Below, in pieces: positions 49,824-57,608 of a stretch of DNA of 64,000 bases (the first letter of the stretch is position 1; each line of letters begins with the position of its first letter). Made by a program: the position numbers and the translations under genes. Origin of the DNA: Saccharopolyspora indica (GTDB taxonomy: Bacteria; Actinomycetota; Actinomycetes; Mycobacteriales; Pseudonocardiaceae); assembly GCF_027853965.1 (NCBI RefSeq), contig NZ_JAQGLB010000014.1:124001-188000 (forward strand), written 5' to 3'. The notes under the pieces were generated by a model. It made no database searches and was not told where the DNA came from. It was given only the letters and a program-made list of their open reading frames with translations.

Positions 49824-51227
49824 GTGACCCGCATCGTGATCATGGGAGGCGGCCCGGCTGGCTACGAGGCAGCACTGGTCGCCGCGTCGAACGGGGCGGA
49901 CGTCACGCTGGTCGAGCCGGAGGGCCTCGGTGGGGCTTGCGTGCTCTACGACTGCGTGCCGTCGAAGACCTTCATCGCCTCCGCGGGCGCGCGCTCGGCG
50001 TACCGGGACGCCCGCGAGCTCGGCATCCGCGCGAAGACCGAGGACTCCGACGTCGACGTGGCGGTCGTGCACGGCCGGGTGAAGGGCCTCGCGCTCGCCC
50101 AGTCCGCCGACATCCGCTCCCGGGTCCGCCGCGAAGGTGTGAAGATCCTGCCCGGTCGCGCGCGCTTCACCAACCCGGCCAAGGGCATGGCCGTGCACCA
50201 GGTCGGCGTCGACCTCGCCGACGGCACCTACCAGGAGCTGACCGCCGACGTGGTGCTGATCGCCACCGGCGCCACGCCGCGTGTCCTCAAGGGCGCCGAG
50301 CCGGACGGGGAGCGGATCCTCACCTGGCGGCAGCTCTTCGACCTGCCCGAACTGCCCGAGCACCTGGCGGTGATCGGGTCCGGCGTCACCGGTGTGGAGT
50401 TCGCCTCCGCCTACACCGAGATGGGCGTCAAGGTCACCATGATCTCCAGCCGCGACCGGGTGCTGCCGCACGAGGACGCCGACGCGGCCGCGGTGCTGGA
50501 AGAGGTGTTCGCCGAGCGCGGCACCGAGGTCGTCAAGCACGCCCGCGCGGAGAAGGTGGAGCGCACCGACTCCGGAGTGCTGATCCACCTGGCCGACGGT
50601 CGCCAGGTCGAGGCCAGCCACGCGCTGATGACGGTGGGCTCGGTCCCCAACACCGACGACATCGGGCTGGAGCGGATCGGCGTCGAGACCGACCGCGGCG
50701 GCTACATCCCGGTCGACCGGGTGTCGCGGACCTGCGTGCCGGGCGTCTACGCGGCGGGCGACTGCACCGGTCTGCTGCTGCTGGCCTCGGTGGCGGGCAT
50801 GCAGGGCCGGATCGCGATGTGGCACGCCCTCGGCGAGGGCGTCACGCCGATCAAGCTCAAGACGGTCGCCGCGAACGTCTTCACCCACCCGGAGATCGCC
50901 ACCGTCGGCATCAGCCAGCAGGCGATCGACAGCGGCGAGGTGCCCGCGCGGACCGTGATGATGCCGCTGGCCACCAACCCGCGCGCGAAGATGGAGGGGC
51001 TGCGCCGCGGTTTCCTCAAGGTCTTCTGCCGCCCGCAGACCGGCGTGGTGGTGGGCGGTGTCGTGGTGTCGCCGAACGCCAGCGAGCTGATCCTGCCGAT
51101 CGCCCTCGCGGTGCAGAACCAGGTGACGGTGGACAACCTGGCCAACACGTTCTCGGTGTACCCGTCGCTGTCGGGTTCGCTGACCGAGGCCGGCCGGCTG
51201 CTGATGCGCCACGACGACCTGGACTGA
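49824..51227 (+). CDS. lpdA: NAD(P)H dehydrogenase (quinone), LpdA-type flavoprotein
   Basis: 467 aa pyridine nucleotide-disulfide oxidoreductase. FAD fold RIVIMGGGPAGYEAAL, then GGACVLYDCVPSK with both cysteines of the CxxxxC redox pair, NAD fold VIGSGVTGVEFASAY, and FAD motif VPGVYAAGDCTGLLLLA. The C-terminal interface has SVYPSLSGS in place of the His-Pro-x-x-x-Glu of lipoamide dehydrogenases, so lipoamide reduction is not expected. M. tuberculosis LpdA (Rv3303c) is a quinone reductase with the same loss. GTG 49824 follows GGGAGG. A fragment of its 3' end is duplicated just downstream. Confidence 0.93.
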   Translation: MTRIVIMGGGPAGYEAALVAASNGADVTLVEPEGLGGACVLYDCVPSKTFIASAGARSAYRDARELGIRAKTEDSDVDVAVVHGRVKGLALAQSADIRSRVRREGVKILPGRARFTNPAKGMAVHQVGVDLADGTYQELTADVVLIATGATPRVLKGAEPDGERILTWRQLFDLPELPEHLAVIGSGVTGVEFASAYTEMGVKVTMISSRDRVLPHEDADAAAVLEEVFAERGTEVVKHARAEKVERTDSGVLIHLADGRQVEASHALMTVGSVPNTDDIGLERIGVETDRGGYIPVDRVSRTCVPGVYAAGDCTGLLLLASVAGMQGRIAMWHALGEGVTPIKLKTVAANVFTHPEIATVGISQQAIDSGEVPARTVMMPLATNPRAKMEGLRRGFLKVFCRPQTGVVVGGVVVSPNASELILPIALAVQNQVTVDNLANTFSVYPSLSGSLTEAGRLLMRHDDLD

Positions 51228-51242
51228 CGCGGACTTCCCGGT

Positions 51243-51273
51243 CGGCTGCTGATGTGGCACGACGACGTGGACC
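51243..51273 (+). repeat. Duplicated fragment of lpdA 3' end
   Basis: CGGCTGCTGATGTGGCACGA and the following 11 bp repeat the last codons of lpdA (51195-51225) 48 bp downstream with 3-4 changes. A short tandem duplication next to dispersed repeat copy C. Confidence 0.75.
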
Positions 51274-51309
51274 GAGGCGCGTTTCCCTGCCCGGAAGGAG
51301 CGGTCGGGA

Positions 51310-51443
51310 CATCCCTCGTGCCAACCTGGGTCCTGCTCAACCGCACCTCAGGGGACCGTGATGCAACCCAGCCACGAGCAACCGCAAAACGCGAGAACAA
51401 TCCCCAGCGCAACCACCACTGAGAATCGCGGAGAGGCGGGACA
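51310..51443 (+). repeat. Dispersed ~130-bp repeat, copy C
   Basis: Shares CCTGCTCAACCGCACC, CAGGGGACCGTGATGCAACC, CGCAACCACCACTGAGAATC and GCGGAGAGGCGGGAC with copies A (37279) and B (38676). Its 3' end carries GGAGAGG 13 nt before the GTG of the DCC gene, as copy A does for mnhF. Confidence 0.85.
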
Positions 51444-51449
51444 GCGCGC

Positions 51450-51848
51450 GTGGCCGAACTTCCGGTGCTGATCTACGACGGGGACTGCGGCTTCTGCACC
51501 CGCAGCGTCCGGTGGGCTGAGCGGCTGCCGGTGCGGATGCGCGTGCTGGCCTGGCAGGAGGCCGACCTCGCGGCCTACCGGACGACTCCGGACCGGGCGC
51601 GGCACGAGGTGCTGTGGGTGGCGTCGTCCGGGCGGGTCTTCGGCGGGGCGGCCGCGGTCGCCGAGCTGCTCAAGAGCTGCCGCCTGCCGTGGCCGGTCGC
51701 GGGCCTGGTGCTGTCCGCGCCGGTGGTGCGCACGCTGGCCGAGCTCGCCTACCGCGGGATCGCCGCGAACCGCTACCGGCTGCCCGGCGGCACTCCGGCG
51801 TGCCGGCTGCCGGAGGCGGAGCGCCCCGGCCGGTCGACCCGTCCCTGA
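51450..51848 (+). CDS. DCC-family thiol-disulfide oxidoreductase (DUF393)
   Basis: 132 aa. The N-terminal signature LIYDGDCGFCTRSVRW holds the DCxxC redox pair of the DCC family; the body continues RVLAWQEADLAAYR and VFGGAAAVAELL, with a hydrophobic segment near WPVAGLVLSAPVVRTLAEL. Probably a thioredoxin-like reductase for small disulfides or membrane partners. GTG 51450 follows the GGAGAGG of repeat copy C with a long 13-nt spacer. Stands alone. Confidence 0.87.
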   Translation: MAELPVLIYDGDCGFCTRSVRWAERLPVRMRVLAWQEADLAAYRTTPDRARHEVLWVASSGRVFGGAAAVAELLKSCRLPWPVAGLVLSAPVVRTLAELAYRGIAANRYRLPGGTPACRLPEAERPGRSTRP

Positions 51849-52081
51849 CCTTTTCGGCCTCGGCCGAAAGTACGAGGCGAGCCCTCCGCTTCCTGGCCGA
51901 TCGGTCGACTCCGCCTGACAGATCGGCTGATCCGCTGAACCCCCGCCGCGCCATAGCTTGGACGTCGTCGGGGGTCGACAAGGGCCGGTTCTCCCGTTCC
52001 AGGGGATCGACGGGTGAACCGGCCCGCAGCGAGATTGGTGCGTCTTGGCACCAAGCGGTTGGGAAGCACGAGGTGGCCGAG

Positions 52082-53110
52082 ATGTACGGCAAGGCGTTCG
52101 CACCGGAGTTCCAGGGGGCGCTCCGGAACCTGTCGGTGAACACGAACTACGAGGACGCGCTGGCGCAGGCCCGCGCGGAGGTGGAACGCGCGACGGAGGA
52201 GGACAACGGTCTGGCGCTCGCCCAGGCGCGGCTGGTCGAGTCCGAGGCGTGCCGGCGGTTGGGCCGGATCGCCGAGGCCGACGCGGCCTGGCGCGCCAGC
52301 TTCCGGGCGGCCAAGGCGGCGGACGAACCGGGTGCGATGGCGTGGGCGCTGTGGAACGGCGGCACCCTGGCCCGGCAGCGCGGGCAGATGACGGCCGCGC
52401 TGCGCTGGCTCGGCCTCGCCCGCGATGCGGCGACCCGGGCCGGTGACATCGTGGCGCTGGGGTACTCGGTGGCGGGGATCGCCGAGACGCTGCGGATCCG
52501 CGGTGACTACGCGGAAGCCCGCGACCTGCACGAGAAGCTGCTGGCCGAGGCGCGCAAGCGCGGGGAGACCAGGCACACGGTGTGGGCGCTGGAAGGGCTG
52601 GCGCAGCTCGACCGGAACGCGGGCGACCTGGACGCGGCGTGGGAGCGCTTCTCCGAGGCCGCGCAGATCGCCGAGGGCGGCGGCGACGAGCGGGGGCTCG
52701 CCTGGGCGCTGCGCGGTATGGCCGACGTGCTGTCGTTGCGCGGGGAGCACGACGAGGCGTTGCGCCTGCTGGCAGAGGGCGAGAAGATCTGCCGCCGCAT
52801 GGATCTGTCCAGCGCGCTGGCCTACAACCGGAAGATGCGCGGCAACATCCTGTTCCGCGCCTGCTGGTACGGCGAGGCGACTCGCACCTACGAGGAGGCG
52901 CAGAAGATGTTCCGCGCCATCAACGAACCGCGCGGTGCGGCGCTGGCCGAGCTGGGCTTGTTGAAGAGCCGCGACAAGCTGGGCCGGCCACGGCCGGCCA
53001 CCGAGCGCGACCTGATCGCCCTCCGGGACACATTGGACACCCGGGAGCTGCGGCACACCAGGAAGATGGTGCAGGACGCGCTGGACGAGCTGTTGGAGCT
53101 GGTTGCATGA
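52082..53110 (+). CDS. Tetratricopeptide-repeat protein
   Basis: 342 aa, all alpha-helical, about seven TPR-like repeats (for example YEDALAQARAEVERATEE, IAEADAAWRASFRAAKAA, GDYAEARDLHEKLLAEAR, GDLDAAWERFSEAAQIAE, GEHDEALRLLAEGEKICR, WYGEATRTYEEAQKMFR). No other domain, signal peptide or membrane helix. TPR arrays bind peptides or partner proteins. Isolated TPR proteins of this kind in actinobacteria are often regulators or quorum-peptide receptors, but no DNA-binding domain is present here. ATG 52082 follows GAGGTGG. The 233-bp gap before it shows no gene. Confidence 0.85.
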   Translation: MYGKAFAPEFQGALRNLSVNTNYEDALAQARAEVERATEEDNGLALAQARLVESEACRRLGRIAEADAAWRASFRAAKAADEPGAMAWALWNGGTLARQRGQMTAALRWLGLARDAATRAGDIVALGYSVAGIAETLRIRGDYAEARDLHEKLLAEARKRGETRHTVWALEGLAQLDRNAGDLDAAWERFSEAAQIAEGGGDERGLAWALRGMADVLSLRGEHDEALRLLAEGEKICRRMDLSSALAYNRKMRGNILFRACWYGEATRTYEEAQKMFRAINEPRGAALAELGLLKSRDKLGRPRPATERDLIALRDTLDTRELRHTRKMVQDALDELLELVA

Positions 53111-53314
53111 CACGAGACCGGTCCGACCGCTGACCACGATCGGCGATCGGTCCGCAGAACGGGGCTGCGGATCGATCGCACCGGTCGTGAACGTGGGCGC
53201 GACGACGAACAGGCCACGCTGCGAAGGCGCCGCATGCGGTGTGGGAGCCGAGCTGGTGCTGTTGAGCGGGAAGGTTCGCCGGGGAGAAGATTCCTGCCCG
53301 ATAGCCTGCAAGAC

Positions 53315-54112
53315 GTGATCAACGCACCTGGGGTTTCCGGCGATGTGGACGTTGCGATCGCTGGGGCGCGTGCCGGCGCGGACGTGGTTCGCAGCATGTG
53401 CGGTCAGCGGCTCGACCACATCGACAAGGGCGCCGGGGACTTCGCCACCACCGCCGATGTGGAGGCAGAGAGGGCGATCCTCGACGTCATCGGTGCTGCG
53501 CGGCCCGACGACGCGGTGCTCGGTGAGGAAAGCGGTCGGCGGGGCGCCGTCGACGCCGGGCGGCAGTGGCTGGTGGATCCCTTGTGCGGCACGCTGAACT
53601 ACGCCGTCGGCACCATGCTGGTGGCCGTCAACGTGGCGCTGCGCGATGGGGCGGCGGCGGTGGCCGACCCGTTCAGCGGTGAGGTCTTCTTCACCGACGG
53701 TGCGACCTCCTGGGTGCGCAACGCCGGGAGCGATGCGAGGCTGACGCCCACGCCCGCCACGCGGTTGGTGGACGTCAACCTGGATCCGCCGTTCCCGAGC
53801 GCACCCGGATTCCGGGCCGTGGATCTGCTGTCGAACCCCGACTTCGTCGAGCACTTCCGGCCGCGGGTGGTGTCGACGACGCTCGCGCTGGCCTGGGTCG
53901 CAGCGGGCAAGCGAGCCGCGTACGTCACCGATGGCGGCGACCTGTCCAGGAGCGTGCACTTCGCCGCCGGTATCGCGTTGTGCCGGGCTGCGGGCTGCAC
54001 CGTCACCGGGGTGGACGGTGCCCCGGTCGGCGAGACGGGCCGCGGGCTCGTGGTCGCTGCCGACGACGAGACCCACGGGCTGCTGATGTCGATGATCCGC
54101 AGCCGAAGTTAG
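53315..54112 (+). CDS. Inositol-phosphatase-fold protein with altered metal site
   Basis: 265 aa of the IMPase/CysQ/FBPase superfamily: DFATTADVEAERAILDVI, LGEESGRRG and WLVDPLCGTLNYAVG. In active enzymes the last motif is D-P-x-D-G-T and the C-terminal motif is W-D-x-x-A. Here the second Asp is Cys (DPLCGT) and the C-terminal motif reads SVHFAAG, so two of the magnesium ligands are missing. Phosphatase activity is therefore doubtful, and a binding or regulatory role is possible. GTG 53315 is preceded 7 nt upstream by TAGCCT (leaderless). Not linked to neighbouring genes. Confidence 0.8.
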   Translation: MINAPGVSGDVDVAIAGARAGADVVRSMCGQRLDHIDKGAGDFATTADVEAERAILDVIGAARPDDAVLGEESGRRGAVDAGRQWLVDPLCGTLNYAVGTMLVAVNVALRDGAAAVADPFSGEVFFTDGATSWVRNAGSDARLTPTPATRLVDVNLDPPFPSAPGFRAVDLLSNPDFVEHFRPRVVSTTLALAWVAAGKRAAYVTDGGDLSRSVHFAAGIALCRAAGCTVTGVDGAPVGETGRGLVVAADDETHGLLMSMIRSRS

Positions 54113-54282
54113 GGCACGGCTTCCGCTCGGCTCGGTCATCCCGCGAATCGGGTGGACCTGCCGTCCCAGCCTCGTCGCTGACCCGTGCATGCTCACAGCG
54201 TCGGGGCGCGAGCGCGCCCGGATGACGGGAGTTGCGGCTCGGCAGCTGCACCGCTGTGGAGAGCCTGATGCTTCCGGAATGG

Positions 54283-54969
54283 TCAACCGGTGATTTTCGC
54301 CGCTGCCGCGCGGAGTTTCGCGCCCGCGTCGCCGATCAGCGGGTCGCCGTGGCCGAAGCAGGCGATCTCGGTGCCGAGTTCGGCGAGGCGGCGGAACGAC
54401 TCGATCGCCTTCGCGCGGTCCACGTTGAACACGCCGAGCATGAGCTCGTCGACGTTGGCGATGGTGTCCCCTGCGAACAGGACTTCGCTCCTCGGCAGGT
54501 GAATCGCGACGCTCCCGTCGGTGTGCCCGGGGATGGAGAGCACGCGGGCACCGCCGCCGAAGTCGAGCACGTCGCCTTCGGCGATCTCCTGGTCGACGGG
54601 GCAGGGCGGGTTCGGCGGCACGTTCGAGGCGATGCTGTCGAACAGCGGCCTCTCCCAGTCGAGCAGCACCGGGGGCGGCATGGGGCGCTCGCCCCGGATG
54701 GCGGCGGCGTCGCCGGCGTGCGCCAGCACCGGTGCACCGGTGGCCGCGCGGAGTTCCGCAGCGGATCCCGCGTGGTCTTGGTGGCCGTGGGTGATGACGA
54801 TCCGGTCGAGGTCGGCGTCGAGCTCGGTCAGCAGGGCGGTGATGGCCGGGCCGGAGCCGACGATGCCGGTGTCGACGAGGGTCGCGGAACGTCCGTCCAG
54901 CCACAGGTAGGCCTGGCCGAATTCGGGTCGAAGGCAGTACAGGCCGGGTACGACGAGGTCGACGTCCAT
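54283..54969 (-). CDS. MBL-fold metallo-hydrolase
   Basis: 228 aa. Metallo-beta-lactamase fold with ITHGHQDHAGSA (HxHxDH), further ligands in SIPGHTDGSVAI (His), LFAGDTIANV (Asp) and CFGHGDPLI (His). This is the glyoxalase II-like group with broad substrates. ATG 54969 lies 6 nt after TAGCGT, so a leaderless mRNA decides this start over the GTG at 54975. Divergent from the glycosyltransferase leader; the two promoters share the 54970-55090 gap. Confidence 0.88.
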   Translation of the reverse strand: MDVDLVVPGLYCLRPEFGQAYLWLDGRSATLVDTGIVGSGPAITALLTELDADLDRIVITHGHQDHAGSAAELRAATGAPVLAHAGDAAAIRGERPMPPPVLLDWERPLFDSIASNVPPNPPCPVDQEIAEGDVLDFGGGARVLSIPGHTDGSVAIHLPRSEVLFAGDTIANVDELMLGVFNVDRAKAIESFRRLAELGTEIACFGHGDPLIGDAGAKLRAAAAKITG

Positions 54970-55090
54970 TCCCACACGCTAGGCGCGAATCGGGTTGTGG
55001 TGGGTCCGTTTCGTCGCGGGCGAACGGATCGCCGCCGGGCTCGCGGAAAAGGGTGCGACAACGAGTCGTGGGATGCGTTAGCCTGACCGC

Positions 55091-55117
55091 ATGATGCAGA
55101 CGCCGCTCTACCTCTGA
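55091..55117 (+). CDS. Putative leader peptide (MMQTPLYL)
   Basis: An 8-codon ORF whose first ATG lies 6 nt after a TAGCCT minus-10 box (55079-55084), i.e. predicted to be translated from the very 5' end of the mRNA. It is followed by three hairpins and a terminator before the glycosyltransferase gene. The arrangement matches ribosome-stalling leaders that induce resistance genes. No homologue recognised, and the peptide itself is inferred from layout. Confidence 0.5.
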   Translation: MMQTPLYL

Positions 55118-55201
55118 TCTCGCTCGCGATGCCGGCACCGCGCGGCGGATTCGTCCCGCCCGCTCAGCCGCGCATTCTCGCGCGCCCACATCGATCCGGC
55201 T

Positions 55202-55357
55202 CGACGGTGTTCTCCGTCGGCTGATCCACACCTCCGTGCTGTGCTCGCACGCCGCGAGCAGGCTCCGGCTGCTCGAAGCCGGAGCGACGTGAGGTTCTCG
55301 CCTGGGCGCGATCACCGACATCGTTGAGCCGTCCCTCGTTGCGGCGAGGGCATTTTC
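55202..55357 (+). promoter_or_regulatory. Attenuator-like leader of the glycosyltransferase gene
   Basis: Between the leader peptide and the gene lie hairpins CGACGG/CCGTCG (55202-55219), GCTCCGGCT/AGCCGGAGC (55262-55285) and CCCTCG/CGAGGG (55333-55350). The last is followed by CATTTT, a weak intrinsic terminator just before the AGGAG ribosome site at 55362. Read-through would be needed for expression. The rest of 54970-55376 holds no other gene. Confidence 0.5.
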
Positions 55358-55376
55358 GATCAGGAGCAGTCAGCAG

Positions 55377-56558
55377 ATGGCCAATTCTGCCCAGCACGCG
55401 CACCGCGCCGAGCCCGCGCACATCGGGTTCTTCACCATTCCGGCGCACGGGCACATCAATCCGACGCTCGGCCTGGTCACCGAGTTGGTGAACCGCGGTC
55501 ACCACGTGTCCTACGCGGTGACCGACCCGTTGGCCGAGCTGGTCGCCGAGGCCGGGGCCACGCCGGTCCGCTACACCTCGACGCTGCCCGGCTCTCCCAC
55601 CGCCACCCGCCAGGAGTGGCCGGACGAGGAGGTCGAGGCGAGGTTGATGTTCCTGGAGGAGACGAAGACGGTCCTGCCGCAGCTCGAACAGGCATACGCG
55701 GCGAACCGGCCCGACCTCGTCGTCTACGACCTCCCGGACTTCCTCGCGCTGGCCGAGAAGTGGGGCGCTCCGGAACTCCAGCTGTGCCCGACGCACGTCT
55801 ACACCCCGGGGCTGGAGTCCGTCCTGGACATGACCCCGACCCCCGAGAAGGCAGCGGTGGTGGACGCTTATGACGCGTACTTCGCCGAGCAGGGCCTGAC
55901 CTTGCGGGAGAAGGACTTCATGCACCCGCGCCGCTGCATCGTGACCCTTCCGCGGAGCTTCCAGTACTTCGGGGACCAGGCGGCGGACGCTTACACGTTC
56001 GTCGGTCCGATGCTGACCGACCGGGCCTTCCAGGGGGACTGGCAGGCACCGGACGACCGGCCGGTCCTGGTGATCTCGCTGGGTTCGGCCTACAACGACC
56101 GCCTGGACTTCTACCGCACGTGCCTGCGCGCGTTCGCCGATCTCGACTGGCACGTGGTGCTGTCGGTCGGGAAGGCGGTCGACCCGGCGGAGCTCGGTGA
56201 GGTTCCGGCGAACTTCGAGGTGCACCAGTGGATTCCGCAGGTCCGGGTGCTGTCCCAGGCCAGCGCGTTCATCACGCACGCCGGGATGGGCGGCACGATG
56301 GAGGGACTGCACCACGGGGTCCCGCTGATCGCGGTGCCGCAGGCCGTCGACCAGTTCATGAACGCGGCCCGGATCGAGGAACTCGGCCTGGGCGTGCAGC
56401 TGGACGGTGCGACGGCCACCCCGGAGCAGCTGCGCGCCGCGCTGGAGAAGGTCACCTCGGATGAGGCGATCCAGAACCGGGTGGCTGACATGCAGCGCGA
56501 GATCGAGGAGGCCGGCGGTCTGGCGCGGGCCGTCGAGATCGTCGAAGCGCTGCTGTGA
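55377..56558 (+). CDS. Macrolide-type glycosyltransferase (GT1, MGT/OleD-like)
   Basis: 393 aa GT-B enzyme. N-terminal acceptor domain starts HIGFFTIPAHGHINPTLGLV, with the catalytic His in AHGHINP; the C-terminal donor domain has PVLVISLGSAYNDR, VHQWIPQVRVLSQASAFITHAG-type region and GMGGTMEGLHHGVPLIAVPQ then QAVDQFMNA of the UDP-sugar binding motif. OleD, OleI and MgtA inactivate macrolides by glucosylation. The leader peptide plus attenuator upstream suggests antibiotic-inducible expression. ATG 55377, AGGAG 10 nt upstream. A strong terminator follows. Acceptor specificity is inferred. Confidence 0.9.
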   Translation: MANSAQHAHRAEPAHIGFFTIPAHGHINPTLGLVTELVNRGHHVSYAVTDPLAELVAEAGATPVRYTSTLPGSPTATRQEWPDEEVEARLMFLEETKTVLPQLEQAYAANRPDLVVYDLPDFLALAEKWGAPELQLCPTHVYTPGLESVLDMTPTPEKAAVVDAYDAYFAEQGLTLREKDFMHPRRCIVTLPRSFQYFGDQAADAYTFVGPMLTDRAFQGDWQAPDDRPVLVISLGSAYNDRLDFYRTCLRAFADLDWHVVLSVGKAVDPAELGEVPANFEVHQWIPQVRVLSQASAFITHAGMGGTMEGLHHGVPLIAVPQAVDQFMNAARIEELGLGVQLDGATATPEQLRAALEKVTSDEAIQNRVADMQREIEEAGGLARAVEIVEALL

Positions 56559-56565
56559 CCGCACT

Positions 56566-56603
56566 GCGGTCCACCCGCCGGTTCACTCCGGCGGGTGGAC
56601 CGC
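56566..56603 (+). terminator. Strong hairpin terminator after glycosyltransferase
   Basis: Perfect 16-bp stem (arm GCGGTCCACCCGCCGG 56566-56581, 6-nt loop, right arm 56588-56603), 7 nt after the stop codon. Confidence 0.85.
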
Positions 56604-56762
56604 GCGGACCGGTGCGACCGCTCTCAGCTGGGGGTATCCACTGCGGTTGTGACCGCACGCGGATGTTCTGTTTCCCGCCGCCCCCGGCAGCCGCTTACGG
56701 TCGGAGCACGACCTCAACCAGGTCGTCTGACCAGCAGTGATGCCGGAAGGGGCGGGAGAACC

Positions 56763-57518
56763 ATGACGGAGCGGAGCCTGCGGGGCAAGGTCGCGGTCAT
56801 CGGCGGCGGGGGCAAGAACCTGGGCGGCCTGCTGTCCAAGGCCTTCGCGGACGAGGGCGCGAAGGTCGTCGTGCACTACAACAGCGACGCGTCCGCCGCC
56901 GAGGCGGAGAAGACCGTCAACGCGGTGCGGGAGGCCGGCTCCGAGGCGATCCCGGTGCAGGGCGACCTGACGCAGGTCGGCGAGGTGCGACGGCTGTTCG
57001 ACGCCGCGGTGGACACCTTCGGCGGGGTCGACGTCGCGGTGAACACGACCGGGATGGTGCTGCGCAAACCGATCCTGGAGACCTCCGAGGAGGAGTTCGA
57101 CCGCATGTTCGCGGTCAACGCGAAGGCGGCGTACTTCTTCATCCAGGAGGCGGGGCGCCGGCTCAACGACGACGGCAAGATCATCAGCCTGGGCACTTCG
57201 CTGCTCGCGGCGTTCACCGACGGCTACTCCACCTACGCCGGGGGCAAGGCGCCGCTGGAGCACTTCACCCGCGCCGCGGCCAAGGAGTTCGCCGACCGCC
57301 GGATCTCGGTGAACGTGGTAGCGCCGGGGCCGATGGACACGCCGTTCTTCTACCCGCAGGAGACCCCGGAACGGGTCGAGTTCCACCGGTCCCAGGGCAT
57401 GGGCAACCAGCTCACCCGCATCGAGGACATCGTCCCGGTGATCAAGTTCCTGGCCACCGACGGCTGGTGGTTCACCGGGCAGACGATGTTCCCGAACGGC
57501 GGCTACACCACCCGGTGA
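56763..57518 (+). CDS. Short-chain dehydrogenase/reductase
   Basis: 251 aa classical SDR. The NAD(P) motif is VAVIGGGGKNLGGLL, a variant of TGxxxGxG; then come VAVNTTGMVLRKPI (NNAG region variant), KIISLGTSLLAAF (catalytic Ser region), YSTYAGGKAPLEHF (YxxxK) and VAPGPMDTPFF. The oxidised or reduced substrate cannot be told from sequence. ATG 56763, GGGGCGGGAG upstream. Lies between the glycosyltransferase terminator and the LtrA gene. Confidence 0.9.
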   Translation: MTERSLRGKVAVIGGGGKNLGGLLSKAFADEGAKVVVHYNSDASAAEAEKTVNAVREAGSEAIPVQGDLTQVGEVRRLFDAAVDTFGGVDVAVNTTGMVLRKPILETSEEEFDRMFAVNAKAAYFFIQEAGRRLNDDGKIISLGTSLLAAFTDGYSTYAGGKAPLEHFTRAAAKEFADRRISVNVVAPGPMDTPFFYPQETPERVEFHRSQGMGNQLTRIEDIVPVIKFLATDGWWFTGQTMFPNGGYTTR

Positions 57519-57608
57519 CCGGCTTGGGTGCGGCAGGCGGCCCGGGGGAGGAGGCCGCCTGCCGCACCGGATGTCCGAGCACGATCGGGTGGCGCGGAGG
57601 AGGTACTG

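Noticed and set aside
53103..53318. 71-codon ORF between the TPR and IMPase-like genes
   Set aside because: Overlaps the end of the TPR gene, has no ribosome site or domain, and the leaderless start of the next gene lies at its end.
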